Below, piece after piece: positions 27,029-34,237 of a stretch of 64,000 bases of DNA. The notes under the pieces are model-generated. The model did no database searches, was not told the origin of the DNA, and was given only the letters and a program-made list of their open reading frames with translations. Position 1 is the stretch's first letter, and each line of letters starts with the position of its first letter. Source of the stretch: an uncultured Burkholderiales bacterium (GTDB lineage Bacteria; Pseudomonadota; Gammaproteobacteria; Burkholderiales; Burkholderiaceae_C); assembly GCA_945952065.1 (NCBI GenBank), contig CAMFGY010000008.1, positions 62,001-126,000 of the forward strand. Reading direction: 5' to 3'. Both the position numbers and the translations under genes were made by a program.

Positions 27029-28501
27029 TCAAGCATTGCGCACGGCTTCGCGGACCACGGTGACGGAGCAATCCGATTGCGTCACCACTTGGGCGGAAAC
27101 ACTGCCCAAATAGCGCCGCAAGGTGGAGGCGCCGCGTGCGCCCATGACGATGTGATCGGCGCCATTCTTGGCCGCAAATTCAATGATGGCCGCGGCCGCA
27201 TCGGGCGCTTCCAGCACATGAAAGGTCAGGCGCCCGTCTTCCAGGTTGAGTGCGCGACTGATGGGCCGGGCCCAGTGGCGCAGCGCGATCAACTGCTTGA
27301 CGTGCACGCTCTTGCCGTCTTTGTCGGTCAGCTCATCCATGCCGATGCGGTTGGTCTTCATCACGCTGACGCAGGCCAGGCGCGCGCCCGGCTCGGTCTG
27401 CACAATGCGGCGTACCGTTTCGCGCAACTGCTCCAACAGGGCCGGCGTGGCGTGTTGGATGTCCACCGCCGCCATGATGATGGGGCTGCGGGCGAGTTGC
27501 TCGGTGGCGCTGGCCTGGGCCACCGGCTCGGTGCCGAGCGCGAAGAACCAGCGCTTGAGGGTCTTCAGGCTGCCGCTGGTGCTCATCTTTTTGGCGCGTG
27601 CGGTCAGGGCCACGTCTTGGGGGTGCTGCAAGTCGAAGACCAACTGGGCCGCACTTTGATAGCGGCGTTCGGGTTTGACCTCGAGGCAGTGCAAGATCAC
27701 CTCTTGAAACCAGGGGGGGAGCTCTGGGTCGATGGCACGTGGCGGCACCGGCTCCACATACAAACGACGACGCAGGCCGCGCACCGAAGCGGGCTGGCCA
27801 AAAGGGCGCTCGCCGGTGGAGAGGTGGTAGAGCATCACGCCCAGCGCAAACAAATCGCTGCGCGGATCATTGCGCACAAACTGCACCTGCTCGGGCGACA
27901 TATAGGGGCCGGTACCCATGGGCAGGGAGAACTCTTCTTCCAGCAAGTCCGGCAGGTGGTCATGTCGCGACAGGCCAAAGTCCACCAAGACCGCCGTGCC
28001 GTCGGGCCTGAACATGATGTTGCTGGGCTTGATATCGAGATGCACCACATGCTGGCGATGCAGGTCTTGCAAGGCGGTGGCCACCTTGATGCCGATGTCG
28101 ATGACCTCGTCCAGCGGCAGGGGCGCTTCATCCAAGCGGGGCCGCAGCGAATTGCCGCCGATCTGCTCCATCACGATATAGGCTTGCCGCGTCCAGTCGC
28201 CGCGCGCCACAAACTTGGGCACATGCGGGCCTTTCAGCGCTGGCATCAGCATTTGCTCGACCTCAAAGCCGACGATGGTGGCCGGGTCTTCGCCGCCTTT
28301 GATGCGCGGCACTTTCATGATCAATGGAAAGGTCTCGCCGGCGATGGGTTCGAGCCGGGTCACGCGCCACAAATTGGCCATGCCGCCCTGGTGCAGACGC
28401 TCCTCCAGGCGAAAGCCATCCAAGACCAAGCCGGGCTCCAGGCTGTGGATGGGAGGCAGCAGAACGCTGTTGGGGCCACTTTCAGACTTAGGCACGGGCA
28501 T
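27029..28501 (-). CDS. Serine/threonine protein kinase fused to a universal stress protein domain
   Basis: The 490-aa protein joins a eukaryotic-type kinase (about 25-295) to a C-terminal UspA domain (about 338-486). Kinase elements: a glycine loop (LHQGGMANLWRV), lysine in IMKVPRIK (Lys63), catalytic loop HLDIKPSN (154-161), DFG (174-176) and GTGPYMSPEQV. The usual HRD arginine is Leu (HLD), so this is a non-RD kinase, which usually needs no activation-loop phosphorylation. The Usp domain keeps an ATP-binding-like GxxG-x8-GS motif (454-467). No membrane segment is seen, so it is probably cytoplasmic. It may sense nucleotide or stress and phosphorylate partners; targets are unknown. Confidence 0.87.
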   Translation of the reverse strand: MPVPKSESGPNSVLLPPIHSLEPGLVLDGFRLEERLHQGGMANLWRVTRLEPIAGETFPLIMKVPRIKGGEDPATIVGFEVEQMLMPALKGPHVPKFVARGDWTRQAYIVMEQIGGNSLRPRLDEAPLPLDEVIDIGIKVATALQDLHRQHVVHLDIKPSNIMFRPDGTAVLVDFGLSRHDHLPDLLEEEFSLPMGTGPYMSPEQVQFVRNDPRSDLFALGVMLYHLSTGERPFGQPASVRGLRRRLYVEPVPPRAIDPELPPWFQEVILHCLEVKPERRYQSAAQLVFDLQHPQDVALTARAKKMSTSGSLKTLKRWFFALGTEPVAQASATEQLARSPIIMAAVDIQHATPALLEQLRETVRRIVQTEPGARLACVSVMKTNRIGMDELTDKDGKSVHVKQLIALRHWARPISRALNLEDGRLTFHVLEAPDAAAAIIEFAAKNGADHIVMGARGASTLRRYLGSVSAQVVTQSDCSVTVVREAVRNA

Positions 28502-28562
28502 GGGCAGATTCCTGGAGGGGTGTTGTCAGCAACTAGGCAAGACCTGGCACCAGGCTGGCATG

Positions 28563-29306
28563 CTACTCGCCCTTGAGCAGGCGTTGCGCCAAACGTTCGG
28601 GCAAGCCGGCAGCGCGAATGCTGGCCGCCGCGCCTTCCACGTCATAGGGTACGCGTTGGAAACTCAGCTCGGCGTTGGCGCTGTCAAACACGGCATAGCA
28701 AGCCGCCGGATTGCCATCGCGCGGTTGTCCGCAAGAGCCGGGAATGACCAGCCATTGCCGATTCGGCAGCAGCGGAATGCTCACATCCGGCGCAGGCGTG
28801 AACTCGCCCGCCTTGCCCGTGCCCGAGAGGTGGTAGAGCATGGGCTCGTGCATATGGCCGCAGAAGGTAAAGCGGGCCTCGGTGGCGTGCAGGCTGCGCA
28901 TGGCTTCGATGCGGCCCTGGATGTAGTCCCAGCCACCGGGATCGTAGGCATTGGCATGCACAAACAGCCGATCTTCACGCATCACCGTCAGCGGCAGTTG
29001 GCCCAGAAAGGCGAGGTGACGGGGGCTGAGCCGGGCATGGGTCCACTCGATGACCTGCCGGGCTTCTTCGCGCATGGTGGGGCCCGCGCCCTGCGCCACC
29101 GCAGCGTCGTGGTTGCCTCGCACGGCCACGGCGCCCGCATCCACCAGCGCCATCACCCGGTCCAGCACCCAGGCTGGGTCACCCCCATAGCCAACAAAGT
29201 CGCCCAATAGAGCGTAGTCAGTCACGCCCAGGCCTTGGGCGTGTTCCAGCACGGCAGAAAAAGCCTGGGCGTTGGCGTGCAGATCGGTGATGAGAGCAAT
29301 TTTCAT
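28563..29306 (-). CDS. Metallophosphoesterase (YfcE/calcineurin-like)
   Basis: Two-metal phosphoesterase, 247 aa. All fold motifs are visible: DLHAN (8-12), GDFVGYGGD, GNHDA and GHMHEP near residue 150. The start at 29306 (MKIALITDLHANAQ) matches the family N-terminus; a longer in-frame extension to 29375 lacks conservation. It lies 61 bp upstream of the kinase-USP gene on the same strand, which suggests a functional link such as dephosphorylation, but this is inference. The substrate is unknown. Confidence 0.85.
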   Translation of the reverse strand: MKIALITDLHANAQAFSAVLEHAQGLGVTDYALLGDFVGYGGDPAWVLDRVMALVDAGAVAVRGNHDAAVAQGAGPTMREEARQVIEWTHARLSPRHLAFLGQLPLTVMREDRLFVHANAYDPGGWDYIQGRIEAMRSLHATEARFTFCGHMHEPMLYHLSGTGKAGEFTPAPDVSIPLLPNRQWLVIPGSCGQPRDGNPAACYAVFDSANAELSFQRVPYDVEGAAASIRAAGLPERLAQRLLKGE

Positions 29307-29409
29307 GGCGGGCCCAGCATGCCACGCCAGCCTGACGTCGGGCTGAAGCTCGCCTCTGTAGGCCCTGTGAAGCACCCCAGAGGATTCCCTAGGGTGTGCC
29401 GCTCCCTTA

Positions 29410-30675
29410 TCAGGCTTGGCGAGCGGGCATGCGCTTGTTGCGCGCCACCCAGCCCAGCAAGCCCAGGCCAGCCAACATCAAGGCGTAGCTCTCGGGCTCG
29501 GGTACCGGCGCATTGATAGACAAGGCCACAAACTGTGTGAACTGGGTATTGCCGAAATTGTTGTCCGACACCAGCACCAAGGTTTGCTTGCCGTCGATGA
29601 CCGGGCCCAAGGTCAGGCCTTCGATATTGTCCAGCGCCAAGACGGAGCCATCATCGTTTTTCAGGGTGGACAGGTCCAGCAGCAACTCCTTGCTTGCTGC
29701 GGTGAAGTTCTGACCCTTCAGCGACTCCATGCCCGAGACATCGGTGGCCTGACTCGCATCGACAAAGTACAGGCGGATGGTGTTGCCGGTGGGCTTGCCA
29801 TCGGTGGTCGCCGCGACACCAGGCGTTGCGGCGCCAACGCCGAACGAGCGCTCAATCGCGATGAACTGGCGGTCGCCAATGGCGAGCAGGTCGGTCAAGC
29901 CATTGGTCGCAAACTGGCCCGGCACGGGCGGCAGGACCACGGGCGCGACTTGGTACACATATTCAGCGCCAGCCTTGCCGGTGTTCAGGTCGAAGGAGAG
30001 CAGGCGTGCATTGCTGCCATTGCTGACGCTGGAAGGCAGGTCGTCTTGGCTGAGCGCGTTTTCGGTGGCCGTCCACAGGGTCTTGCCGTCTTTGGACAGC
30101 GTCAGGCTTTCAAAGGCCAGGTTGTTGTAGATACCACGGTCACCGGCCGCTGTTCCTGCATTCGAACCTGCGGGCTTGAAACGATCCGGCACGGCGAATT
30201 CGCCGGCATAGCTGCCGTCCAGATTCATGCTGCGCACGGTGGGGTCTTGGAAGCCGGCGGCTGAGCGCTGCCCTTCATTGGTCCAATAGATGCGATTGCG
30301 AGCGGCATCGAAACGCAGGCTTTCGGGGTCCACTTGATTGGTGCCGAAGGCGCTGCCATTCTTATTGAGGATGGTGGTCACCGCGTTGAAGCTCACGCCG
30401 GCGCTGTTGGCCGTGGCGCTGCGCTGGAATTTGGCAATGTCCAGGCTGAGTTCATAAAAGCGAGCGGGATTGGCTGCACTGCGGTCATCGCTGATGGCCA
30501 GGTAGCGGCCAGTGGCCGCGTTGTAATCGATGCCAGACAGGCCGCCAACCGTGGTGCCGGCAAAGTTGCGACCGGTCTCGACGATTTGCTGGCCGATATA
30601 GCTGAGGGAGAGGGTTTCGGCTTGTACCGCGCCAATGCTGAGGAGGGCGGCGCTGAGGGCGAGAAGTTTTTTCAT
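29410..30675 (-). CDS. Phytase-like esterase domain protein with PEP-CTERM sorting signal
   Basis: Exported protein, 421 aa from ATG 30675 (MKKLLALSAALLSIGAVQAE, a clear Sec signal). The body resembles the esterase-like/phytase-like beta-propeller family (GGLSGIDYNAATGRYLAISDDRS; NIEGLTLGP). The C-terminus is a PEP-CTERM tail: VPEPESYALMLAGLGLLGWVARNKR, that is PEP, a membrane span and a basic end. Such proteins are processed by an exosortase and are typical of species that make exopolysaccharide; no exosortase gene is in the window. No activity can be assigned. Confidence 0.85.
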   Translation of the reverse strand: MKKLLALSAALLSIGAVQAETLSLSYIGQQIVETGRNFAGTTVGGLSGIDYNAATGRYLAISDDRSAANPARFYELSLDIAKFQRSATANSAGVSFNAVTTILNKNGSAFGTNQVDPESLRFDAARNRIYWTNEGQRSAAGFQDPTVRSMNLDGSYAGEFAVPDRFKPAGSNAGTAAGDRGIYNNLAFESLTLSKDGKTLWTATENALSQDDLPSSVSNGSNARLLSFDLNTGKAGAEYVYQVAPVVLPPVPGQFATNGLTDLLAIGDRQFIAIERSFGVGAATPGVAATTDGKPTGNTIRLYFVDASQATDVSGMESLKGQNFTAASKELLLDLSTLKNDDGSVLALDNIEGLTLGPVIDGKQTLVLVSDNNFGNTQFTQFVALSINAPVPEPESYALMLAGLGLLGWVARNKRMPARQA

Positions 30676-30738
30676 GGCCTGAGGTCTGAGTTGCAAACTC
30701 AAGCCCGGGCTGGGCTTGATATGAGACTCAGCCTAACG

Positions 30739-30765
30739 GCGCAAAATGACAGACTGTATTTGCGC
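30739..30765. repeat. Nested 27-bp palindrome upstream of the PEP-CTERM gene
   Basis: Outer arms GCGCAAA (30739-30745) and TTTGCGC (30759-30765) enclose ACAG-A-CTGT (30749-30757). It is 63 bp upstream of the leftward PEP-CTERM gene start, so it could be an operator, or a remnant at the left edge of the argF-tail array. Confidence 0.4.
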
Positions 30766-30810
30766 TTTGCCGGGTGCTGATCCGTTTGGATCAGCACCGT
30801 CTTGGGCAAA
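30766..30810. repeat. Large hairpin at the left edge of the argF-tail array
   Basis: A perfect 11-bp stem GGTGCTGATCC/GGATCAGCACC (30773-30783, 30788-30798) with a GTTT loop sits inside outer arms TTTGCC/GGCAAA (30766-30771, 30805-30810). No T-tract follows on either strand, so it is not a standard intrinsic terminator. Confidence 0.55.
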
Positions 30811-30812
30811 AT

Positions 30813-30872
30813 TCAGCCGATACGGCCGAGCAGAAGATACGCCACGAGTGCCTTCTGCACCTGCATGCGATT
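30813..30872 (-). repeat. Degenerate copy 1 of the argF 3' end
   Basis: Read leftward, this encodes NRMQVQKALVAYLLLGRIG followed by TGA: the last 19 codons and stop of argF with three amino-acid changes (H to Q, M to V, E to A) and several silent changes. It lies 152 bp beyond copy 2. Confidence 0.8.
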
Positions 30873-30900
30873 TTGGTCTTGGCCGCGCCTCTCGGCGCTT

Positions 30901-30919
30901 CACTTTGCGGGGCAAAGTG
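30901..30919. repeat. Inner hairpin of array unit 1
   Basis: CACTTTGC and GCAAAGTG are perfect 8-bp arms around a GGG loop. The matching hairpin in the next unit has one base pair changed on both arms. Confidence 0.65.
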
Positions 30920-30964
30920 AGCCAAGCCCAAACAGAATGCGCCCTTGCGGGCGCGTCTCGGCTT

Positions 30965-31024
30965 TCAGCCGATCCGCCCGAGCAGAAGGTACTCCATGAG
31001 TGCCTTCTGCACGTGCATTCTGTT
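30965..31024 (-). repeat. Copy 2 of the argF 3' end, silent differences only
   Basis: Read leftward, this encodes NRMHVQKALMEYLLLGRIG and TGA, identical in protein to the true argF end. All 8 base changes in the 19 sense codons are silent, and the stop is TGA instead of TAA. It is flanked by an 11-bp inverted repeat, AAACAGAATGC at 30930-30940 and GCATTCTGTTT at 31015-31025. Confidence 0.85.
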
Positions 31025-31053
31025 TTGGTGCGCACACGCCGCTGGCGCGGCTT

Positions 31054-31074
31054 CACTTGGCTTGGCGCCAAGTG
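31054..31074. repeat. Inner hairpin of array unit 2
   Basis: CACTTGGC and GCCAAGTG are perfect arms, the counterpart of the hairpin at 30901-30919 with a T:A pair replaced by G:C. Confidence 0.65.
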
Positions 31075-31084
31075 AGTGCACCCC

Positions 31085-31185
31085 GAATCGCATGCAGCCA
31101 TGTCGGGCCGCGCCCGCCTCGGCCTTAGCCGATGCGGCCGAGCAAAAGGTACTCCATGAGTGCCTTTTGCACATGCATGCGATTC
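31085..31185. repeat. Inverted-repeat pair enclosing the end of argF
   Basis: GAATCGCATGCA (31085-31096) is the exact reverse complement of TGCATGCGATTC (31174-31185), the argF sequence for NRMH. The loop holds the last 16 argF codons, the stop and about 28 nt of 3' sequence, so the argF mRNA could fold its own 3' end into a long hairpin. Confidence 0.65.
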
Positions 31186-32087
31186 TCCGCCTCATCCCAG
31201 ACGACGGATTGGGGGCCGTCGATGACTTCGGCGGTGACTTCTTCGCCACGATGGGCGGGCAGGCAGTGCATGAAGAGGGCGTCGGGTTTGGCCACGCCCA
31301 TCATCTCTGCGTCCACGCACCAGTCAGCAAAGGCGGCGCGGCGTTTGTCGTTTTCAGCCTCGAAGCCCATGCTGGTCCAGACATCGGTGGTGACCAAGTC
31401 AGCGCCGCGGCAGGCATCCAAGGGGTTCTTGAAGACCTTGTAGCAGTCGCTGTTTTTGATGCCGGCGACCGCCGGGTCGATCTCGTAACCGCTGGGCGTG
31501 CTGACATGCACGGTGAAGCCAAGAATCTCGGCCGCTTGCAGCCAGGTGTTGGCCATATTGTTGCCATCGCCCACCCAGGCCACCACACGGCCTTTCAGGC
31601 AGTCCACATCGACGATGCCGCGCTGGTTCATGCCGCGCGCTTCGATGAAGGTGAACAAATCCGCGAGGATCTGGCAGGGGTGGTACTCGTTGGTCAGGCC
31701 ATTGATGACCGGCACCCGCGAGTGCGCCGCAAAGCGTTCCAACTTGCTTTGCTCAAAGGTGCGGATCATCACCAAGTCCACCATGCGGCTGATGACGCGA
31801 GCGCTGTCTTCGATGGGCTCGGCGCGACCCAACTGGCTGTCGCCGGTGGTCAAGTGCACCACCGAGCCGCCCATCTGGTACATGCCGGCTTCAAAGCTGA
31901 CCCGGGTGCGGGTGCTGGCTTTCTCGAAAATCATGGCCAGTGACCGGTCGGCCAAGGGCTGATAGCGCTCATAGTTTTTGAAGCGACGCTTGATGATGGC
32001 GGCGCGTTCGAACAGATGGGCGTACTCCTCGGCGCGGAAGTCTTTGAACTGCAGGTAATGGCGCATCAGGCTGGCACCGGGCTTCAT
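31125..32087 (-). CDS. argF: Ornithine carbamoyltransferase
   Basis: Makes citrulline from ornithine and carbamoyl phosphate in arginine synthesis; cytoplasmic trimer. Starting at 32087 the product is 320 aa: this ATG overlaps the argD stop as ATGA and has a GGAG site about 12 nt upstream; an internal ATG at 32066 would give 313 aa. Motifs: carbamoyl-phosphate site EKASTRTRVSFE, HPCQILADL, WVGDGNNMANTW and the ornithine/catalytic HCLP in FMHCLPAHRGEEV. The end of the gene (NRMHVQKALMEYLLLGRIG) is repeated twice in the DNA downstream. ArgI is an equivalent name in some species. Confidence 0.95.
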   Translation of the reverse strand: MKPGASLMRHYLQFKDFRAEEYAHLFERAAIIKRRFKNYERYQPLADRSLAMIFEKASTRTRVSFEAGMYQMGGSVVHLTTGDSQLGRAEPIEDSARVISRMVDLVMIRTFEQSKLERFAAHSRVPVINGLTNEYHPCQILADLFTFIEARGMNQRGIVDVDCLKGRVVAWVGDGNNMANTWLQAAEILGFTVHVSTPSGYEIDPAVAGIKNSDCYKVFKNPLDACRGADLVTTDVWTSMGFEAENDKRRAAFADWCVDAEMMGVAKPDALFMHCLPAHRGEEVTAEVIDGPQSVVWDEAENRMHVQKALMEYLLLGRIG

Positions 32088-33289
32088 GCTTGGGGCTCCG
32101 ACAAGAAGGCCTTGATCAATGGGCACAGGATTTGGGCGATTTGAGCGGCTTCTTCGCTGCTGAGAATCAGCGCGGGCACCAGGCGCACCACCTTGTCGGC
32201 CGTCACGCTGATCATCAAGCCGGCTTCAGCAGCGCGGCCGAGCAGGGCGCCGCAGGGGCGATCCAGCGCAATGCCCAGCATCAGACCTTGGCCTCGGATT
32301 TCCACCACGCCTGCGACGTCGACCAGGCCTGCCTGCAGCGCGGCCTTCAACTCAGCGCCGACCTTTTCAGCATTGGCCAACAGGCCGTCTTCGCTCATGA
32401 TCTTGAGTGTTTCGACGCCGGCCCGCATGGCCAAGGGGTTGCCGCCGAATGTGGTGCCGTGGTTGCCGGGCTGCATCACCTTGGCCGCGCGCGGACCGCA
32501 GACCACGGCGCCAATCGGCACGCCCGAGCCCAAGCCTTTGGCCAGCGGCATCACATCGGGCTGAATACCGGCCCACTGATGGGCAAACCATTTACCCGTG
32601 CGGCCAATACCGCATTGCACCTCGTCCAGCATTAGCAAGATGTCGTGCTTGTCGCAAACCTTGCGCAGGGCTTGCAGGAATTCGATGCGGGCAGGATTCA
32701 CTCCGCCTTCACCTTGGATGGTTTCCAGGAACACCGCCGTGATATTGGGGTGCTCGGCCAGGGCTTTTTCAACGGCTTCGATATTGTTCAAAGGCACGCG
32801 CACGAAGCCCGGCACCAAGGGGCCAAAACCGGCGTGAATCTTTGGGTTGGCGGTGGCCGACAAGGTCGCAATCGAGCGGCCATGGAAAGCGCCCTCAAAG
32901 ACCAGCACTTCAGGGTTGTGATTGCCTCGGTCATGGCCAAACTTGCGGGCGATCTTCAGCGCGGCTTCGTTGGCTTCCAGGCCGCTGTTGCAAAAGAAGG
33001 CAACGCTCAGGCCTGACAGTTCACAAAGCCGGCTGGCGAGTTCTTCTTGCAAGGGCACATGGTAGTAATTGCTGCAGTGGATCAGCTTGGCCACCTGTTC
33101 TTGCAAGGCGCCCACCAAGCGCGGGTGCGCGTGCCCCAGCGTGTTGACCGCGATGCCGCCCAGCCCGTCCAGATATCGTCGACCGTTCACGTCCCAGACC
33201 CAGCAGCCTTGACCATGCGACAGGGCGATGGGCAGGCGGCCGTAGGTTTGCATCACGTGCGGTTCAGACGGGACTACTGGGGCGTTCAT
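32084..33289 (-). CDS. argD: Acetylornithine/succinylornithine aminotransferase
   Basis: PLP-dependent class III aminotransferase acting before ArgF in arginine synthesis. ATG 33289 follows a clear GGAG site and gives 401 aa, the usual length; the frame stays open upstream without conservation. Motifs: GIAVNTLGHAHP, FCNSGLEANEAALK, FHGRSIATLSATANPK, LMLDEVQCGIGRTG and the PLP lysine in PLAKGLGSGVP. It overlaps argF by 4 bp. Other class III enzymes are similar, but the argF linkage supports ArgD. Confidence 0.94.
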   Translation of the reverse strand: MNAPVVPSEPHVMQTYGRLPIALSHGQGCWVWDVNGRRYLDGLGGIAVNTLGHAHPRLVGALQEQVAKLIHCSNYYHVPLQEELASRLCELSGLSVAFFCNSGLEANEAALKIARKFGHDRGNHNPEVLVFEGAFHGRSIATLSATANPKIHAGFGPLVPGFVRVPLNNIEAVEKALAEHPNITAVFLETIQGEGGVNPARIEFLQALRKVCDKHDILLMLDEVQCGIGRTGKWFAHQWAGIQPDVMPLAKGLGSGVPIGAVVCGPRAAKVMQPGNHGTTFGGNPLAMRAGVETLKIMSEDGLLANAEKVGAELKAALQAGLVDVAGVVEIRGQGLMLGIALDRPCGALLGRAAEAGLMISVTADKVVRLVPALILSSEEAAQIAQILCPLIKAFLSEPQA

Positions 33290-33621
33290 CAGTTCTCCAA
33301 AAAACGGTTTCGAAAAGGGCCGAGGACTCGGCGCATCCACCACTGGCGGCAGGCCAGAGGCGCTTGATTCTAAAGGTCTGTTGTGATGGGCTCGGGTCAG
33401 CACAGCGCTGGGCAGCCAAGATGGGGCGATGGCAAGACCAGGCTGACAAGACCCTGACGCCCTGGCCATGCAAAAGTACAGACTTTGCACATGCCGCGTG
33501 CTGCGGCGCAGCACATCCAGGGCACAATACAGCCTGTTCAAAACCGCCGTTCTTGCGCTGCGCTTGGGAGTCTCAAAAGCCCCGGGCCGTGGGCGCCAGA
33601 GCATGAGTCAGTCTCCGCCGT
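33290..33621. other. 332-bp argD/DUF3579 divergent spacer
   Basis: No gene is supported here. It contains a 7-bp hairpin GTGCTGC/GCAGCAC (33498-33504, 33508-33514) and an imperfect palindrome at 33471-33488 (GCAAAAGT, ACTTTGC arms around ACAG). The latter shares GCAAAA and ACAGACT with the palindrome at 30739-30765. Promoters for argD and the DUF3579 gene must lie here, but I could not place them. Confidence 0.5.
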
Positions 33622-33972
33622 ATGAGTCAGCCACCCGCCAAAGCACGTGAAGTTTTTATCCAAGGTGTCACGTTGGCGGGTCGGACTTTTCGTCCCAGTG
33701 ACTGGGCGGAGCGGCTGGCCGGGGCTATGTCTTGCTTTCGTCCGGGCGGCGTGCGCGGCGGTATCGGTGCGCATATTGGCTACTCACCCTTGTGTGTGCC
33801 GCGCGTCATCAATGGCATCAAGTGCGTGATCGTCAACGAAGAGCTGAAAAAGCTGGAGCCCATGGCTTGGGACTTTGTGATGAACTTTGCCCGCGACAAT
33901 GAGTTGCAAGTGGCGGAGGCCTGTTTGCTGCCCGAGCCCGGTAGCAATCCAAGCGCCAGCAAGCGGGACTGA
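33622..33972 (+). CDS. DUF3579 domain protein
   Basis: Small 116-aa protein of unknown function, recognised by the conserved block FIQGVTLAGRTFRPSDWAERL followed by YSPLCVPRVINGIKCVIV and MNFARDNELQV. The family is known mainly from betaproteobacteria and is often found next to argD, as here (divergent). No catalytic motif or membrane segment is seen. A GTG a few codons later could be the true start. Confidence 0.8.
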   Translation: MSQPPAKAREVFIQGVTLAGRTFRPSDWAERLAGAMSCFRPGGVRGGIGAHIGYSPLCVPRVINGIKCVIVNEELKKLEPMAWDFVMNFARDNELQVAEACLLPEPGSNPSASKRD

Positions 33973-33976
33973 GGCC

Positions 33977-33995
33977 AAAGCAGAAAACCTGCTTT
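33977..33995. terminator. Weak hairpin after the DUF3579 gene
   Basis: AAAGCAG and CTGCTTT form a 7-bp stem around AAAAC, 5 nt after the stop. The T-tract is short (TTT), so termination is uncertain. Confidence 0.3.
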
Positions 33996-33997
33996 GA

Positions 33998-34126
33998 TCA
34001 GTGGCCACTGCGCCAGCGAGCGCGCATCAAGGCCAAACTCTCCAGCAAGCCCGTCAGCAAGCCCAGGGCCAGCGCCACCCGAGAGCGCCAGGTGGGTTTG
34101 AATTGCTGGAGTTGCGCAGTGATCAT
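33998..34126 (-). CDS. Possible small protein, 42 aa
   Basis: Read leftward, an ATG at 34126 opens a frame encoding MITAQLQQFKPTWRSRVALA, then a hydrophobic stretch (LGLLTGLLESLALM) and a basic end (RARWRSGH). It fills much of the gap between two rightward genes, and its amphipathic pattern (basic, hydrophobic, basic) resembles small membrane-associated proteins. No convincing ribosome site is seen. Not recognised; could be chance. Confidence 0.35.
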   Translation of the reverse strand: MITAQLQQFKPTWRSRVALALGLLTGLLESLALMRARWRSGH

Positions 34127-34237
34127 GAGTGAAGCCGCAGAGTCGCCGGTGCTATCGGAGCTTAGTCGGGCTATGTGACGCCGAGATGTCGCGTTCGATC
34201 GGGGCCAGGCTTTTCAGGGGACTGCGTTTCACACGCT

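Noticed and set aside
26936-28576. 546-codon rightward open frame
   Set aside because: Antisense to the kinase-USP gene, which has all kinase motifs.
30773-30798. Intrinsic terminator of argF
   Set aside because: Perfect 11-bp stem but no T-tract on either strand.
30813-31184. CRISPR array
   Set aside because: Only three copies with 152-160 bp period and structured, homologous spacers; copies code for the argF end.
30930-31185. Integron attC sites
   Set aside because: The paired-arm, low-sequence-conservation layout is similar, but the RYYYAAC and GTTRRRY core sites are absent and no integrase is near.
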